10,561 bases of DNA from Zancudomyces culisetae (lineage: Eukaryota > Kickxellomycota > Harpellomycetes > Harpellales > Legeriomycetaceae), in the NCBI GenBank assembly GCA_001969505.1, contig LSSK01000442.1, forward strand, positions 1 through 10,561, given 5' to 3'. The notes under the pieces were generated by a model. The model saw only the letters and a program-made list of their open reading frames with translations, made no database searches and was not told the origin of the DNA. A program made the position numbers and the translations under genes. How positions within the stretch are numbered: the stretch's first letter is position 1; each line of letters begins with the position of its first letter. Positions 1 through 8,000 of the stretch are shown in pieces.

Positions 1-23
1 ATAGCAAGGTGTTTAGACACTTA

Positions 24-40
24 TTACCCATAACGGGTAT
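24..40. other. Small inverted repeat upstream of the tRNA gene
   Basis: TACCC (25-29) and GGGTA (35-39) form a perfect 5-bp stem with a 5-nt loop. It lies about 40 bp before the tRNA start, just ahead of an AT-rich TATA-like stretch (about 39-68). It could be part of the tRNA 5' flank or a chance palindrome. No function is assigned. Confidence 0.25.
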
Positions 41-133
41 AAAATATATTAAATAATAAATAAAATATTACAAGACACAGCGTAGATGGTTTAGTGGTAT
101 AATTGCCGCCTGCCACGCGGCAGACCCGGGTTC

Positions 134-137
134 GATT
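134..137. repeat. Target-site duplication GATT, left copy
   Basis: GATT is the last four bases of the tRNA T-loop. It recurs at 583-586 immediately after the element's terminal CA, where the tRNA resumes at CCCGG. Only one copy belongs in the tRNA, so the other was made by integration. Confidence 0.85.
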
Positions 138-582
138 TGTAATATATAGTAGATGTAATAAGTTATCTGATATATTTTTCAGCTAATGTGATGGCTGAGT
201 TTGGTATAGCACTGATTGTGTCAGTTATACTCAGGTCTCGGATCACTTAACTAGTTCTGTTTGCCGTAATATGAATGTTTTTAATAACTTTTATTATTGT
301 TGTGATAATAATAAAACACTAAGTAAACTATCTCAATGTAGTGTTAATTTCAATTACTAAGTATGTAAAAAAAACGTATATGTAAAGTATATTCTGTTAA
401 GAAAGGCTAAAGATGTTTATTTTCGTTGTCCGCTTCGCTTTTATTTTACTGATCGTTCAGATATTCAGCTTTACTATTATAAATATTTAAATATAAAATA
501 ACTACAAGTTAATTGGTAGTTATATTATGCTAAGGTATCGCAGTTGATTCGCTAGCAAAAAGTATGTAGCCGTTATACTACA
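138..582 (+). mobile_element. Solo LTR-like element (copy 1) inside tRNA-Gly
   Basis: The element is 445 bp, begins TGTAATATATAG and ends CGTTATACTACA, so it has TG...CA termini and short imperfect inverted ends (TGTA/TACA). It is flanked by the direct duplication GATT (134-137 and 583-586). TG...CA ends with a 4-bp duplication are typical of LTR-retrotransposon integration. No coding capacity is seen. Inside are an AATAAA-like motif near 308 and a TATA-rich stretch near 478, as expected of an LTR. Related copies lie at 691-1122, about 1131-1549 and, inverted, about 1596-2034. It is called a solo LTR because no internal gag-pol sequence is attached. A non-autonomous element with short inverted ends is the alternative. 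Confidence 0.8.
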
Positions 583-586
583 GATT
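583..586. repeat. Target-site duplication GATT, right copy
   Basis: This is the right-hand partner of GATT at 134-137. It directly follows the CA end of the element and precedes the 3' strand of the tRNA T-stem. Confidence 0.85.
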
Positions 587-686
587 CCCGGTCTACGCAT
601 AGATTTTTACGAATATTTATTTTATATATGTATAATTTTTAGTATTTACAATATTGCAAAACGAAACCATTATATACCATAAATTC

Positions 687-690
687 ATTT
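687..690. repeat. Target-site duplication ATTT, left copy
   Basis: ATTT directly precedes copy 2 and is repeated at 1123-1126, directly after its terminal CA. Four-base matches are weak alone. Here both borders were set independently by alignment to copy 1. Confidence 0.65.
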
Positions 691-1122
691 TTTAATATAT
701 TGTAGATATTATAATTTATCTGATATATTTTTTAGCTAATGTGATAGCTGGTTTGGTATTGCACTGATTATTATATTTACTCGGGTCTCAGATCCCTTCA
801 CTAGTTTTGATTGCCGTAATTGGAATGTTTTTAATAACTTTTATTATTTTTATAATAATAATATAAAACTAGGTAAACTATATCAGTTCTAGTTCTATTT
901 GCTATTATTAAGTATATACAAACGTATATGTAAAGTATTATCTGTTAAGAAAGGCTAAAGATGCTATTTTCGTTGTCCGCTCTCGTTTTATTCGCTTTGT
1001 TATTCACTTTACTATCTTAGATCGTTTGTACTATTTATTCCGCTTGCTCTCATTGGTAGTTATCTTTTGCAAAGGAATTGCTATTGATTCGCTAGATAAA
1101 AGTATGTAGCCGTTATACTACA
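691..1122 (+). mobile_element. Solo LTR-like element (copy 2)
   Basis: This 432-bp element aligns with copy 1 along its whole length. Nearly identical blocks include the 5' part around TCTGATATATTTTT, the TTGCCGTAAT block, CTGTTAAGAAAGGCTAAAGATG-like sequence near 940-962, CGTTGTCCGC, and the 3' end GTAGCCGTTATACTACA. Its first bases are TT where copy 1 has TG, a single change. It has its own duplication ATTT (687-690 and 1123-1126), different from GATT. Copies 1 and 2 are therefore separate insertions and not the two LTRs of one element. Only 108 bp separate them. Confidence 0.8.
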
Positions 1123-1126
1123 ATTT
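1123..1126. repeat. Target-site duplication ATTT, right copy
   Basis: This is the right-hand partner of ATTT at 687-690. It immediately follows the CA end of copy 2 at 1121-1122. Confidence 0.65.
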
Positions 1127-1263
1127 CAATTGAAATTAAAGTACCTTATTATAGATCTGATAAATATTCAGTTTAGCGAATGCTGCGCCTGACATCCACA
1201 TTTACGTCGGCTATATAAATCACTCAGAACACTGTTTTTTATGTAATCTGTTGATTGTGTCAA

Positions 1264-1293
1264 CTTTTAATTTTAAATTTTAAATTTTAAAAT
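1264..1293. repeat. Short tandem repeat of a TTTTAAA unit
   Basis: Roughly four 7-bp units of TTTTAAA type run from about 1264 to 1293. They lie inside diverged copy 3 and have no counterpart in copies 1 and 2, so they probably arose by local slippage after insertion. Confidence 0.6.
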
Positions 1294-1379
1294 GTAAATT
1301 CTATTAATAATTATTATATTTATATAATTAATCTCTTTGTTGTTAAAACGTAATTTAATGTCTTCTTGTTGAATAAGAT

Positions 1380-1395
1380 AAAAAAATTTTTTTTT
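1380..1395. other. A-tract followed by T-tract (A7T9)
   Basis: Seven A (1380-1386) run straight into nine T (1387-1395). Such tracts are stiff and poor at wrapping nucleosomes. It lies within diverged copy 3. No function is claimed. Confidence 0.4.
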
Positions 1396-1595
1396 CATAT
1401 ATCCGATCATAATATATTTATGTAATTGTGATGTTCAACTTTGCATACTTCGATCATACTATTATTGACCTTTTTTTCGTATTATTGATTAAAATCTGGA
1501 TAGGTAATAAATTGAATCACTAGCTAAAATGATGTAGTGTTATACTACACTTTTTCGATCTATCCATATATTTCCCATTTTAAACCAGATTATTT

Positions 1596-2034
1596 GTTCA
1601 ACTACAATAAACAATATTCTAATTGTTAGTTATCAATTGCTATCCACTTGATTGTAAAACTACTTATGCGAATGAGCTTAACATATTAAAAATGAATTAT
1701 TTATTTTTGTGAATAGTAGAACGATCAGTGGAGATATAAAGGACAACCTGAGAAAATAGAAGCTTTATTATTTCTTACGAATATACCCCACAGTACTATT
1801 TTAACTACAAAGTATGCATTTATAATACTTGTACCTCGACTATTTTATGTTTTTGTTTTAAAATTGTTTGTAGTAGTAATATTAGTTTTAGATATTAATT
1901 CGGCACAAATGAACAAAAATGATCCGAGAACTGAGATTTACGGATATTTTCTATTATACCAATTGCTATATCCCTAGTAGAAATATTTATTAATAATTTC
2001 TTCCTCAACTTATAACAAAATTAAATATTATTAC
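1596..2034 (-). mobile_element. Decayed LTR-like element, inverted (copy 4)
   Basis: Two blocks match the reverse complement of copy 1. Block one, 1718-1786, contains GAACGATCAGT, then GGACAAC and TTTCTTA..GAATATAC (copy 1 positions about 391-460). Block two, 1893-1967, contains ATATTA..CGGCA and TGATCCGAGA.CTGAG (copy 1 about 205-275). They are spaced 107 bp apart against 116 bp in copy 1, so they belong to one inverted copy. The borders are extrapolated from that spacing. The right border near 2034 is supported by a weak match to the element's 5' end (AACTTATAACA). The left border is not visible. Confidence 0.5.
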
Positions 2035-2539
2035 TTTGATCACTGAAATCGAAATTGTTTAAATTTATACTTATTACATATTTTTTATTATAATGATTAT
2101 AAGAACACATGTTATTATTCTACTTTATTGGTCTACGATCTGTTTAATTCAATATTATAACTTTATATCTATTGATATCAACAATTTTTATTTATTTTAT
2201 TCTTTTTACGGTTTCCTGTCAAATTTCAGCTATTCCGTAACTAATTATTTTTATTTTCTTATCATAGTTGATTGTTTTTAGCTTAAATTAATACTAACTT
2301 ATTTTCTGTAATTCGAACTTTCCTGTTAACAAGGGTGTATACCAACTTTTGTATTGTGATCTATCTTTAGAATTATATTTTTGCATCACCATTTATTTAT
2401 TACAATAGATTTGCTTTGATCTTTGAGATCACGTATTGGTTCGTTCGATACGCTTTTATTATATTATATTAAATTCTTATTGTTAATTGATTAGAGATTA
2501 TAATTTCTTCAAGTATTAAATTGTCAACTATATTTTTCT

Positions 2540-2740
2540 TGATTAGATTTTGATATCACAAAAGCTTATTGCTTTGTATAAATTAATACCGAATACAATT
2601 TACTAGTACATTATCAATTGAGTACTAACAGCATTAGCTCCAATCTTTTTTATGACTATCCACTTGTAAAAATCATTAATCACATTAGAGTAGCTTATTT
2701 ATTCTATTTGTATTTTAATAAGTCAATGTTTATTATAATA
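2540..2740 (-). mobile_element. Possible remnant of the same LTR family (copy 5)
   Basis: On the minus strand this stretch shows a collinear run of short matches to the 5' half of copy 1: ATCACAA, TACCG, ACTAGT, TATC, TGAGTA.TAAC and ATCACATTAG (last near 2679-2690). Each match is short and the background is AT-rich, so this could be chance. No termini or duplications are visible. Confidence 0.25.
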
Positions 2741-3007
2741 TTCTTATTTAAATAGGCTGGAATAAATATTTTCACACAAAATAAAACATTTTCAACAGTT
2801 TGATTGTGTAGCTCAACATATCTACAATCTCAAGCCAAGCTATATCATTTTTACATCTTACTCGTTTAACACTCAACTATTTATTGTATATATTTTTGTC
2901 AATTAAAATTGATTTGTAATAGCAAGCTATTCAAACATAAAAGTATTCTGATTACCACTATTATTGTTAGGATCACCAAGTATTTGACGTTTTTCAAATA
3001 GGGTGAA

Positions 3008-3034
3008 AAAAAGGTCAAAAAAACTAACCTTTTT
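3008..3034. repeat. Inverted repeat AAAAAGGT / ACCTTTTT
   Basis: A perfect 8-bp stem (3008-3015 with 3027-3034) encloses an 11-nt loop. It ends in a T5 run on the plus strand. It is isolated in non-coding DNA with no gene just upstream, so a terminator role is not supported. Confidence 0.3.
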
Positions 3035-4001
3035 AAAAGTACAATTTTTATCTTTTAAACTTTTGATTAATTCAAAACTCATTACCATTAACAGTGTAAT
3101 ATTTTCTAATGGTTTAATTGATCTACTAGATTTACTTTAGTGTGAACTACGTGCTTGGTAAATTAATTCAATAAGCTCGTTCTATACACACTTTTCACTT
3201 TTTTATTGATACGAATTGGTTGTTTGTGTTATTGTTTATTTTTTTATTTTTGTAAAACATTAGCCTTATTTAGAATAGCTTTCTATATTTGCTTTGTTTA
3301 TTTTTATATTTTTAACGTGTAAATTCACGTATAACAACTTATAAATAATTCTAACAAATTGGATAATCAGCTTTAGCATAAACACAACTAATGAATGAAA
3401 CGAAAGAATTTGGTTTTCAGTGCTAATTTTCTCTATTTTCTCCTAATCTACAAGTTGCACAAAATTAACTGTAAACATTGTGAATATCACCATACAAACT
3501 TTAACACTGTTTTTTTCATATTGCTTATTCTGAATATAAATCAAGGTTTGCTTAACTATTTTTCACTACTACTAAATAATATTTTAATTAGCTATTTTAC
3601 ATACATGAGTTTAATGTTTAGAAAGTTGTGAATACGATTAGTTATTGCTATTTATATATCGGGTTCGTAGCTTTCAAGTTTGACAAATCTTTTTTTTTCA
3701 TTTAAATAGCAAATTTAGACTCTTGTGTTTGCTATTTCCTGATCAGTATAATATAATTCATAGAATCAAACAAATAATAATATCCTTTAAGACTAGAAAT
3801 TACCTCATAACAATATAGGGAGGAGGAAATCACTGTACTACAACAACAAAGAGTATATTCAATCAAATACTTTTGATCGCATTATATTAAAACACAAAGA
3901 ACGCTTTCAGTCTTCAATTCGAAAAATAATTCATTTTTTACTCGTAATTTGTACGACTAATTGTAAACATAGTAGAACTTAACTAAAAAAAAGACAGAAA
4001 A

Positions 4002-4556
4002 ATGACTAGAACACCTGCAACTAAAAGGACAGTTGGAAACAAGCGGCTAGGAAGATCCAAATTGGACAAATTAAAAAAGGAGCTTTTCTCGCCTATGGCT
4101 ACCCGGAGCATGTCAGGACAAGTTGGACAAATGACAGCTAGTAACAACTCTACCCTACAAAAAAATGACAGAGTTGGATTTTTCCACAACTATCATTTCT
4201 CTCAAAATTCGGCTAGTGCAAATAGAAATAGTACAACAATGGATGTCGAGCCAGAGGAGGAAAGCGACGATGATATAATGGCACAAATAAGTCTTAAAGA
4301 AATAAAAGAGGCTAACAATGAGGCGGTAGATGAAGTATATTACCAAGGGGAGATTGAAGAATTCGATTTTAATAAGAATAAAGATGAGGTAACTTTTGCA
4401 GAATTGAGCGAGATTTCAGCAATTAATAAAAAGAAAGCCGAAAAAAAAAAGCTTGAAGAATCTCTGAAAGCAACAGCCATTTATGCAGCAGATTACAATT
4501 CTTCTCAATCCAATAAAAGCGTGATGGGTGGATCGGGGGTTGAAGTTAATGAGTAA
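4002..4556 (+). CDS. Low-complexity charged ORF, probable first exon of the kinesin gene
   Basis: The first ATG lies 18 nt after an in-frame TAA (3984-3986), in A-rich context. The 184 residues show no enzyme domain I recognise. Residues 1-30 are basic (TPATKRT, KRLGRSKLDKLKK). An acidic patch DVEPEEESDDD lies at 81-91, and a Lys/Glu-rich helical stretch (KKKAEKKKLEE) near 143-153. The stop TAA (4554-4556) is embedded in a strong donor, G|GTAAGT-like at 4553-4558. Splicing 4553-4637 would remove the stop and continue in frame (GVEVNE then G-M-N-R-L) into the next ORF. This is either the N-terminal extension of the kinesin or a separate small protein. I favour the exon reading because only 85 nt separate the ORFs and the join keeps frame. 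Confidence 0.6.
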   Translation: MTRTPATKRTVGNKRLGRSKLDKLKKELFSPMATRSMSGQVGQMTASNNSTLQKNDRVGFFHNYHFSQNSASANRNSTTMDVEPEEESDDDIMAQISLKEIKEANNEAVDEVYYQGEIEEFDFNKNKDEVTFAELSEISAINKKKAEKKKLEESLKATAIYAADYNSSQSNKSVMGGSGVEVNE

Positions 4557-4637
4557 GTGTATTTCTAGTTAGAAGCGGGTTAAACTATTTTAATTATATT
4601 GTTCTCAGCTAATCTAATAATTTAAAAATGTATATAG
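4553..4637 (+). other. Predicted spliceosomal intron (85 nt)
   Basis: The donor GTAAGT (4553-4558) is the consensus. CTAAT branch-like motifs lie at 4609-4613 and 4614-4618, 20-28 nt before the acceptor TATATAG (ends 4637). Of the nearby AGs, only the one at 4636-4637 keeps frame. The AG at 4607-4608 gives an immediate TAA, and the AG at 4638-4639 gives a TAG two codons later. Confidence 0.55.
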
Positions 4638-4833
4638 AGGAATGAATAGGCTGAACAGCCCTCGTAATCTGAGTAAGGGTAAAATGAAGTGGGATCCAAA
4701 AGGTAGTTCCTTAACCCCAAATCGAACGGCGACGAATCAGATGTATAGTGAGTTGAGGAGTGCGCAAACAAGAACACCATATACTAACAGAAAAGCTATT
4801 TCAGAATATAGTCCTAGTCATGATCCAATCGAG
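4638..4833 (+). CDS. Short exon leading into the kinesin motor
   Basis: As an exon this runs from 4638. As an independent ORF it would start at ATG 4642. It encodes a basic Ser/Thr/Pro/Asn-rich stretch (MNRLNSPRNLSKGKMKW...) with TPNR and TPYTNR. It ends in SHDPIE at GAG 4831-4833, directly before a GTATAC donor. Kinesin-6 motors commonly start with a DPV/IEVY-type sequence leading to RxRP, so SHDPIE(V) marks the motor entry. If not spliced, the frame runs 34 more codons to a stop at 4936-4938 through intron-like sequence. The three-part gene model puts it second. Confidence 0.6.
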
Positions 4834-5031
4834 GTATACTCTTTTCACCAGTATTATTTTATAAAGCTTTCTAATATAATTCCTGCGAGAAATAAGGAAA
4901 CTAATAAAGTAAAAACAACCTACAATACAAAAATATAGACATTTTTAAAGCTAAAACCATATATTCCAGGTCAAAGTGTACAACACGGTACGGCAGAAAC
5001 AGAAACCACAACCGGAATTGGGAGTTCACAG
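4834..5031 (+). other. Predicted intron with two possible acceptors (4969 or 5031)
   Basis: The donor is GTATAC at 4834. CTAAT motifs lie at 4871-4875 and 4901-4905. Acceptor one, TTCCAG|GT ending 4969, gives VKVYNTVRQKQ, which resembles VYxRVRP but lacks the first R and the P. That frame then meets TGA at 5042-5044. Acceptor two, TTCACAG|GT ending 5031, continues the long kinesin frame directly (DPIE then VVSVSMKVLNDKE). The exact exon structure cannot be settled from sequence alone. Confidence 0.45.
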
Positions 5032-8000
5032 GTCGTATCAGTGAGTATGAAAGTTCTAAACGATAAAGAGATCGAAGTGTATCGCAGAATGGTTGATACA
5101 AGCGGGAAGCGCGAAAGGTATTTATTTGCAGGAGTTTTACCCGAGACAGTAACAGGAGATACACTATATGGGAAAACTACAGCAGAAATGACACGCAAGC
5201 TGATTACGGGGAAAAATGGCTTACTTTTTACATATGGGACAACAGGGAGTGGTAAAACGTATTCGATGCAAGGTACAGACACACAACCTGGGCTTATCTA
5301 TCGGGCAGTTGGTGAGGTACTTCATAGGATACAGAGGCTTAACAGGCAGGGAATGTATGCAAAGGGACTCGAGAACGGTGTGCTCTTCGAAGGAGGGTAT
5401 TCATTGCGGCCAAAATGTGCAACACAGGTGGAGTGGTGCAACGACTTGCGTGTCGTTGATCCAAAGATAAGACCTATTTTTGGGGAACGAGGGTTAATAG
5501 AAAGTGTTGAGAGTCTGTATTCAAAAGAAGAGGGCGAAGAAAGTGAATCAAGTTCTGATGAATCTGTCGATGAGTACACAAATACCGGAGTATATCGATA
5601 TGCTCTATACCTCTCTTGCTACGAAGTGCATAATGAGGTAGTTTATGATTTGTTGGATTTGAAGGCATTGACAGGGATGGAGGGACCTTCTGGAGTAACA
5701 AGCACGGGGGCAGGAAGACCAGGTGCAAAAGGCCAGGGAGGTGGAACTGGCCGAAGAGGCCGACCGCCCAAAGTAAAACCTATTGATCGGACCCTGGATA
5801 TCCAGACACCAGAGGAGCTTAGAGGATTGGGTAAAAGGAGCTTGTTGCTGAGAAGCGAAACAGGGAAGGGAATTCACACGTTTTTAGATGAGCTTACAGA
5901 GGTTCGAATATCGACAGCAACTGATATGGTGCGTGTGTTGATGCATGCACAAATTAGACGGAATGTAAACTCAACCGGACTTAACGCAAGCAGTTCTCGC
6001 AGCCATGCAATATGTGTAGCCAGAGTGGTGAAGTGGAAGGCGACACGGGATTTAAATCCACACGAAATAATTCCTGTTTCTGCTGAAGTTACTATGAGTA
6101 CTCTTACACTAGTCGATCTTGCTGGGTCTGAACGTGCAAAGTCAACGCGTAATGTTGGTGATAGATTGGTTGAATCCAACAACATCAATTTGTCGCTGAT
6201 GGCGCTTAAAAGATGTATGGATTCTCTACGCTTTAATTCTGAAGTCCCTCCAAACCAAATGCAGTTGGTTCCATATAATGGTAGCAAACTTACCCGGCTA
6301 CTTCAACCCTCGCTGGAAGGCGGTGCAAAGACTGTAATGCTTGTGTGTATTGATCCAAACCAAGTATCTGGTCCAATTCGTGGGCCTGGCACTTGGGAAA
6401 CTCTTAACGTGTTGGAATTTGCCCATGTAGCCAGCACCATAGTTCTTAGTGAAAAGCAAAATAAAACCATCACCAGATCCACTGTCCGCGCTGATCCTTC
6501 CAATCTTCCTCACTTCATGTCTCCTACAAAGACTAAACTTAAAAATCCTCATTTGCCAACCTCAAACAATAATACTCTGCTATCTCCTTCACAATCCGCT
6601 CCTGTTTTGATTGAAAGTGATGAGGAGGATTATAATCAAAGCCTGGCTCAACTTATGTTGGCCAATAACTCAAGACGCCCCTCTGAGGCACCCATGAATG
6701 GCACTTCTCTTAATAAATCTACCTTTCCGGACTCTATACCACTTATTAAGCTGGGAAGAAAGAGAACCATTGATCTTGTGAACCAGTTTGAATTTGCACC
6801 AGGAAACAGCAAGAAACCAAAAACAGATTTGCTGCTATCTCTTTTTGATGGCAAGCTCGTATCTGCCTTTCCAAAACGACGCCGGGCCAAAAGTCTCTCA
6901 GACATAAGTACCAGACACAAAGACACTGAAAATAATGATCCACAACCTGTCCACAACTCCAATTGTGAGCACTCTTTTCTACTTGGTCTGAAAAAGGAAG
7001 AAGTTAAGGATTTGATGGAGCAAAATTCTGTATTGGCTAAAAAGGTTTCAGAGGTTGAAAAACAACGAGACGAGTTTGAATTTTTGTCAATAAAGCGTTT
7101 AAACGCGTTTAATAGACTTTTAAAGCAGGCGAAAGAGTCAGTCTCCGAAGCAAATGATAGAGCGGTTGATATTGAACTTAAAATTCGCTCGGAGCTTGGT
7201 GCATTTCATTTGCAACAAATCAAAAAGTTGTTTTCCGAATTTAGGTTGATGTTGGATGACGCGAAAGAGATCAACGATACTAAAATGTCCCAAAAACTCA
7301 AGCTTCTCGCTGACTACTATTTGGACTTTATCGATAGCAGGGCCGACTATGTTTCCAAAGTGGAGTTTGATAGTCTGCAACGGTCTATTATGTCTCTCCA
7401 AAAAGAATTGAACTCTGTAGCTTCTGAAAGAAACATGCTATTGGACCAGCTACGCCTACATAAACCCGCAATCAGCAAACAAGTTTCATCTGATCCTACT
7501 GTTGCTGACAAGCAAAGCCTCGAAATAATCTCCTTTGATCCTCCCTCCAACTCCATTTCCAACCTGTCATGTGACTTTTCCATCATTAGTTCTTCGGAAT
7601 CTCTCGACTCGGCTCACCATTCTACCTCGCATCCATTAAACTCATTCCACTTCAAACCCTCCAAAAAACCTGCCTTTTTGACTCGTAAAATATTCCCTTC
7701 GCAACACAACATTTCATTTAATTCATCCACAAACCCACCTCCCCCTTCACTACCAACCCCATCCGACTCCATGGCTTCTGTTCCTTCTTCTCCTCTTACT
7801 ACAAGTTTCTACCAAGAGACCAGCCAAGAGCTAAATAAAATCTCAACCGAAAACAATTCTTCCACTTTAACTGTGAACAACGCCTTTTTCGGTAGTACCA
7901 ACCACCACACCACGGATACTGCTATGTTTAACACGTCTTCGACTGCCCCCACCAATTTATCATCAACTCCAAATACTTTACTTATTTCCTCCCAAGAGCC

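Larger units (their letters stand above)
80..599 (+). pseudogene. tRNA-Gly(GCC) gene split by an inserted element
   Basis: The 5' part (80-137) carries the acceptor strand GCGTAGA (80-86), an A-box-like TGGTTTAGTGG (87-97), the anticodon stem (105-109 pairing with 117-121) around loop CTGCCAC with anticodon GCC at 112-114, the 5' T-stem CCGGG (126-130) and T-loop TTCGATT (131-137). The missing 3' part appears 445 bp later: T-stem CCCGG (587-591), acceptor TCTACGC (592-598) and discriminator A (599). All 7 acceptor pairs and all 5 T-stem pairs are Watson-Crick across the insertion. Removing 138-582 and one copy of GATT gives a normal-length tRNA-Gly. The insertion falls after T-loop position 60. 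A T5 run (604-608) would be the original Pol III terminator. As it stands the gene should not yield a mature tRNA, because known eukaryotic nuclear tRNA introns sit next to the anticodon. The arms are undecayed, so the insertion is probably recent, or the other parts are still conserved. Confidence 0.93.
1131..1549 (+). mobile_element. Diverged LTR-like element (copy 3)
   Basis: The 3' end (about 1501-1549) matches copies 1 and 2 well: GAATCACTAGC, then a TGTAG...CTACA hairpin and terminal CA. Moving inward, weaker but collinear matches appear: ATCTGATAAATATTCAG (1155-1171), a GTAAT...ACTTTTA block (about 1244-1270) and a TTAAAACGTA...TTCTTGTT block (about 1340-1370). The inferred start is TG at 1131-1132, only 8 bp after copy 2. 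No flanking duplication survives (CAAT against CTTT). This is an older copy than 1 and 2. The 3' end is secure and the 5' border is inferred from spacing. Confidence 0.6.
2035..3980. other. AT-rich stretch with no supported gene
   Basis: Apart from the possible LTR remnant at 2540-2740, I see no gene here. The longest open frames (2093-2281 and 3395-3631) encode Phe/Leu/Ile/Tyr-rich peptides of the kind expected by chance in T-rich DNA. A small hairpin (3008-3034) and the presumed promoter of the gene at 4002 (including a polypurine GGGAGGAGGAAA near 3819) lie within it. Confidence 0.6.

Noticed and set aside
138-582. The insertion as a tRNA intron
   Set aside because: It lies at the T-loop/T-stem border, not next to the anticodon. 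It has a target duplication, and related copies occur outside the tRNA.
138-1122. Copies 1 and 2 as the two LTRs of one short retrotransposon
   Set aside because: The outer flanks differ (GATT on the left, ATTT on the right), each copy has its own matching duplication, and the 108 bp between them begin with the rest of the tRNA gene.
2093-2281. 62-codon open frame
   Set aside because: It encodes a Phe/Tyr/Ile/Asn-rich peptide as expected from T-rich DNA, with no domain, promoter or neighbour to support it.
2320-2450. Another LTR copy on the plus strand (CTGTTAACAAGGG near 2324 and TTCGATACGCTTTTATT near 2446)
   Set aside because: The two similar motifs are spaced about 115 bp apart against about 29 bp in copy 1, so they are not collinear and are probably chance.
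3395-3631. 78-codon hydrophobic open frame
   Set aside because: It could pass as a membrane peptide, but its Phe/Leu/Ile/Tyr/Asn composition follows the T-rich background and no signal supports expression.
5874-6287. 137-codon minus-strand frame under the kinesin motor
   Set aside because: It is antisense to the P-loop-to-switch-II coding region, whose plus-strand motifs are unmistakable; this is a shadow frame.
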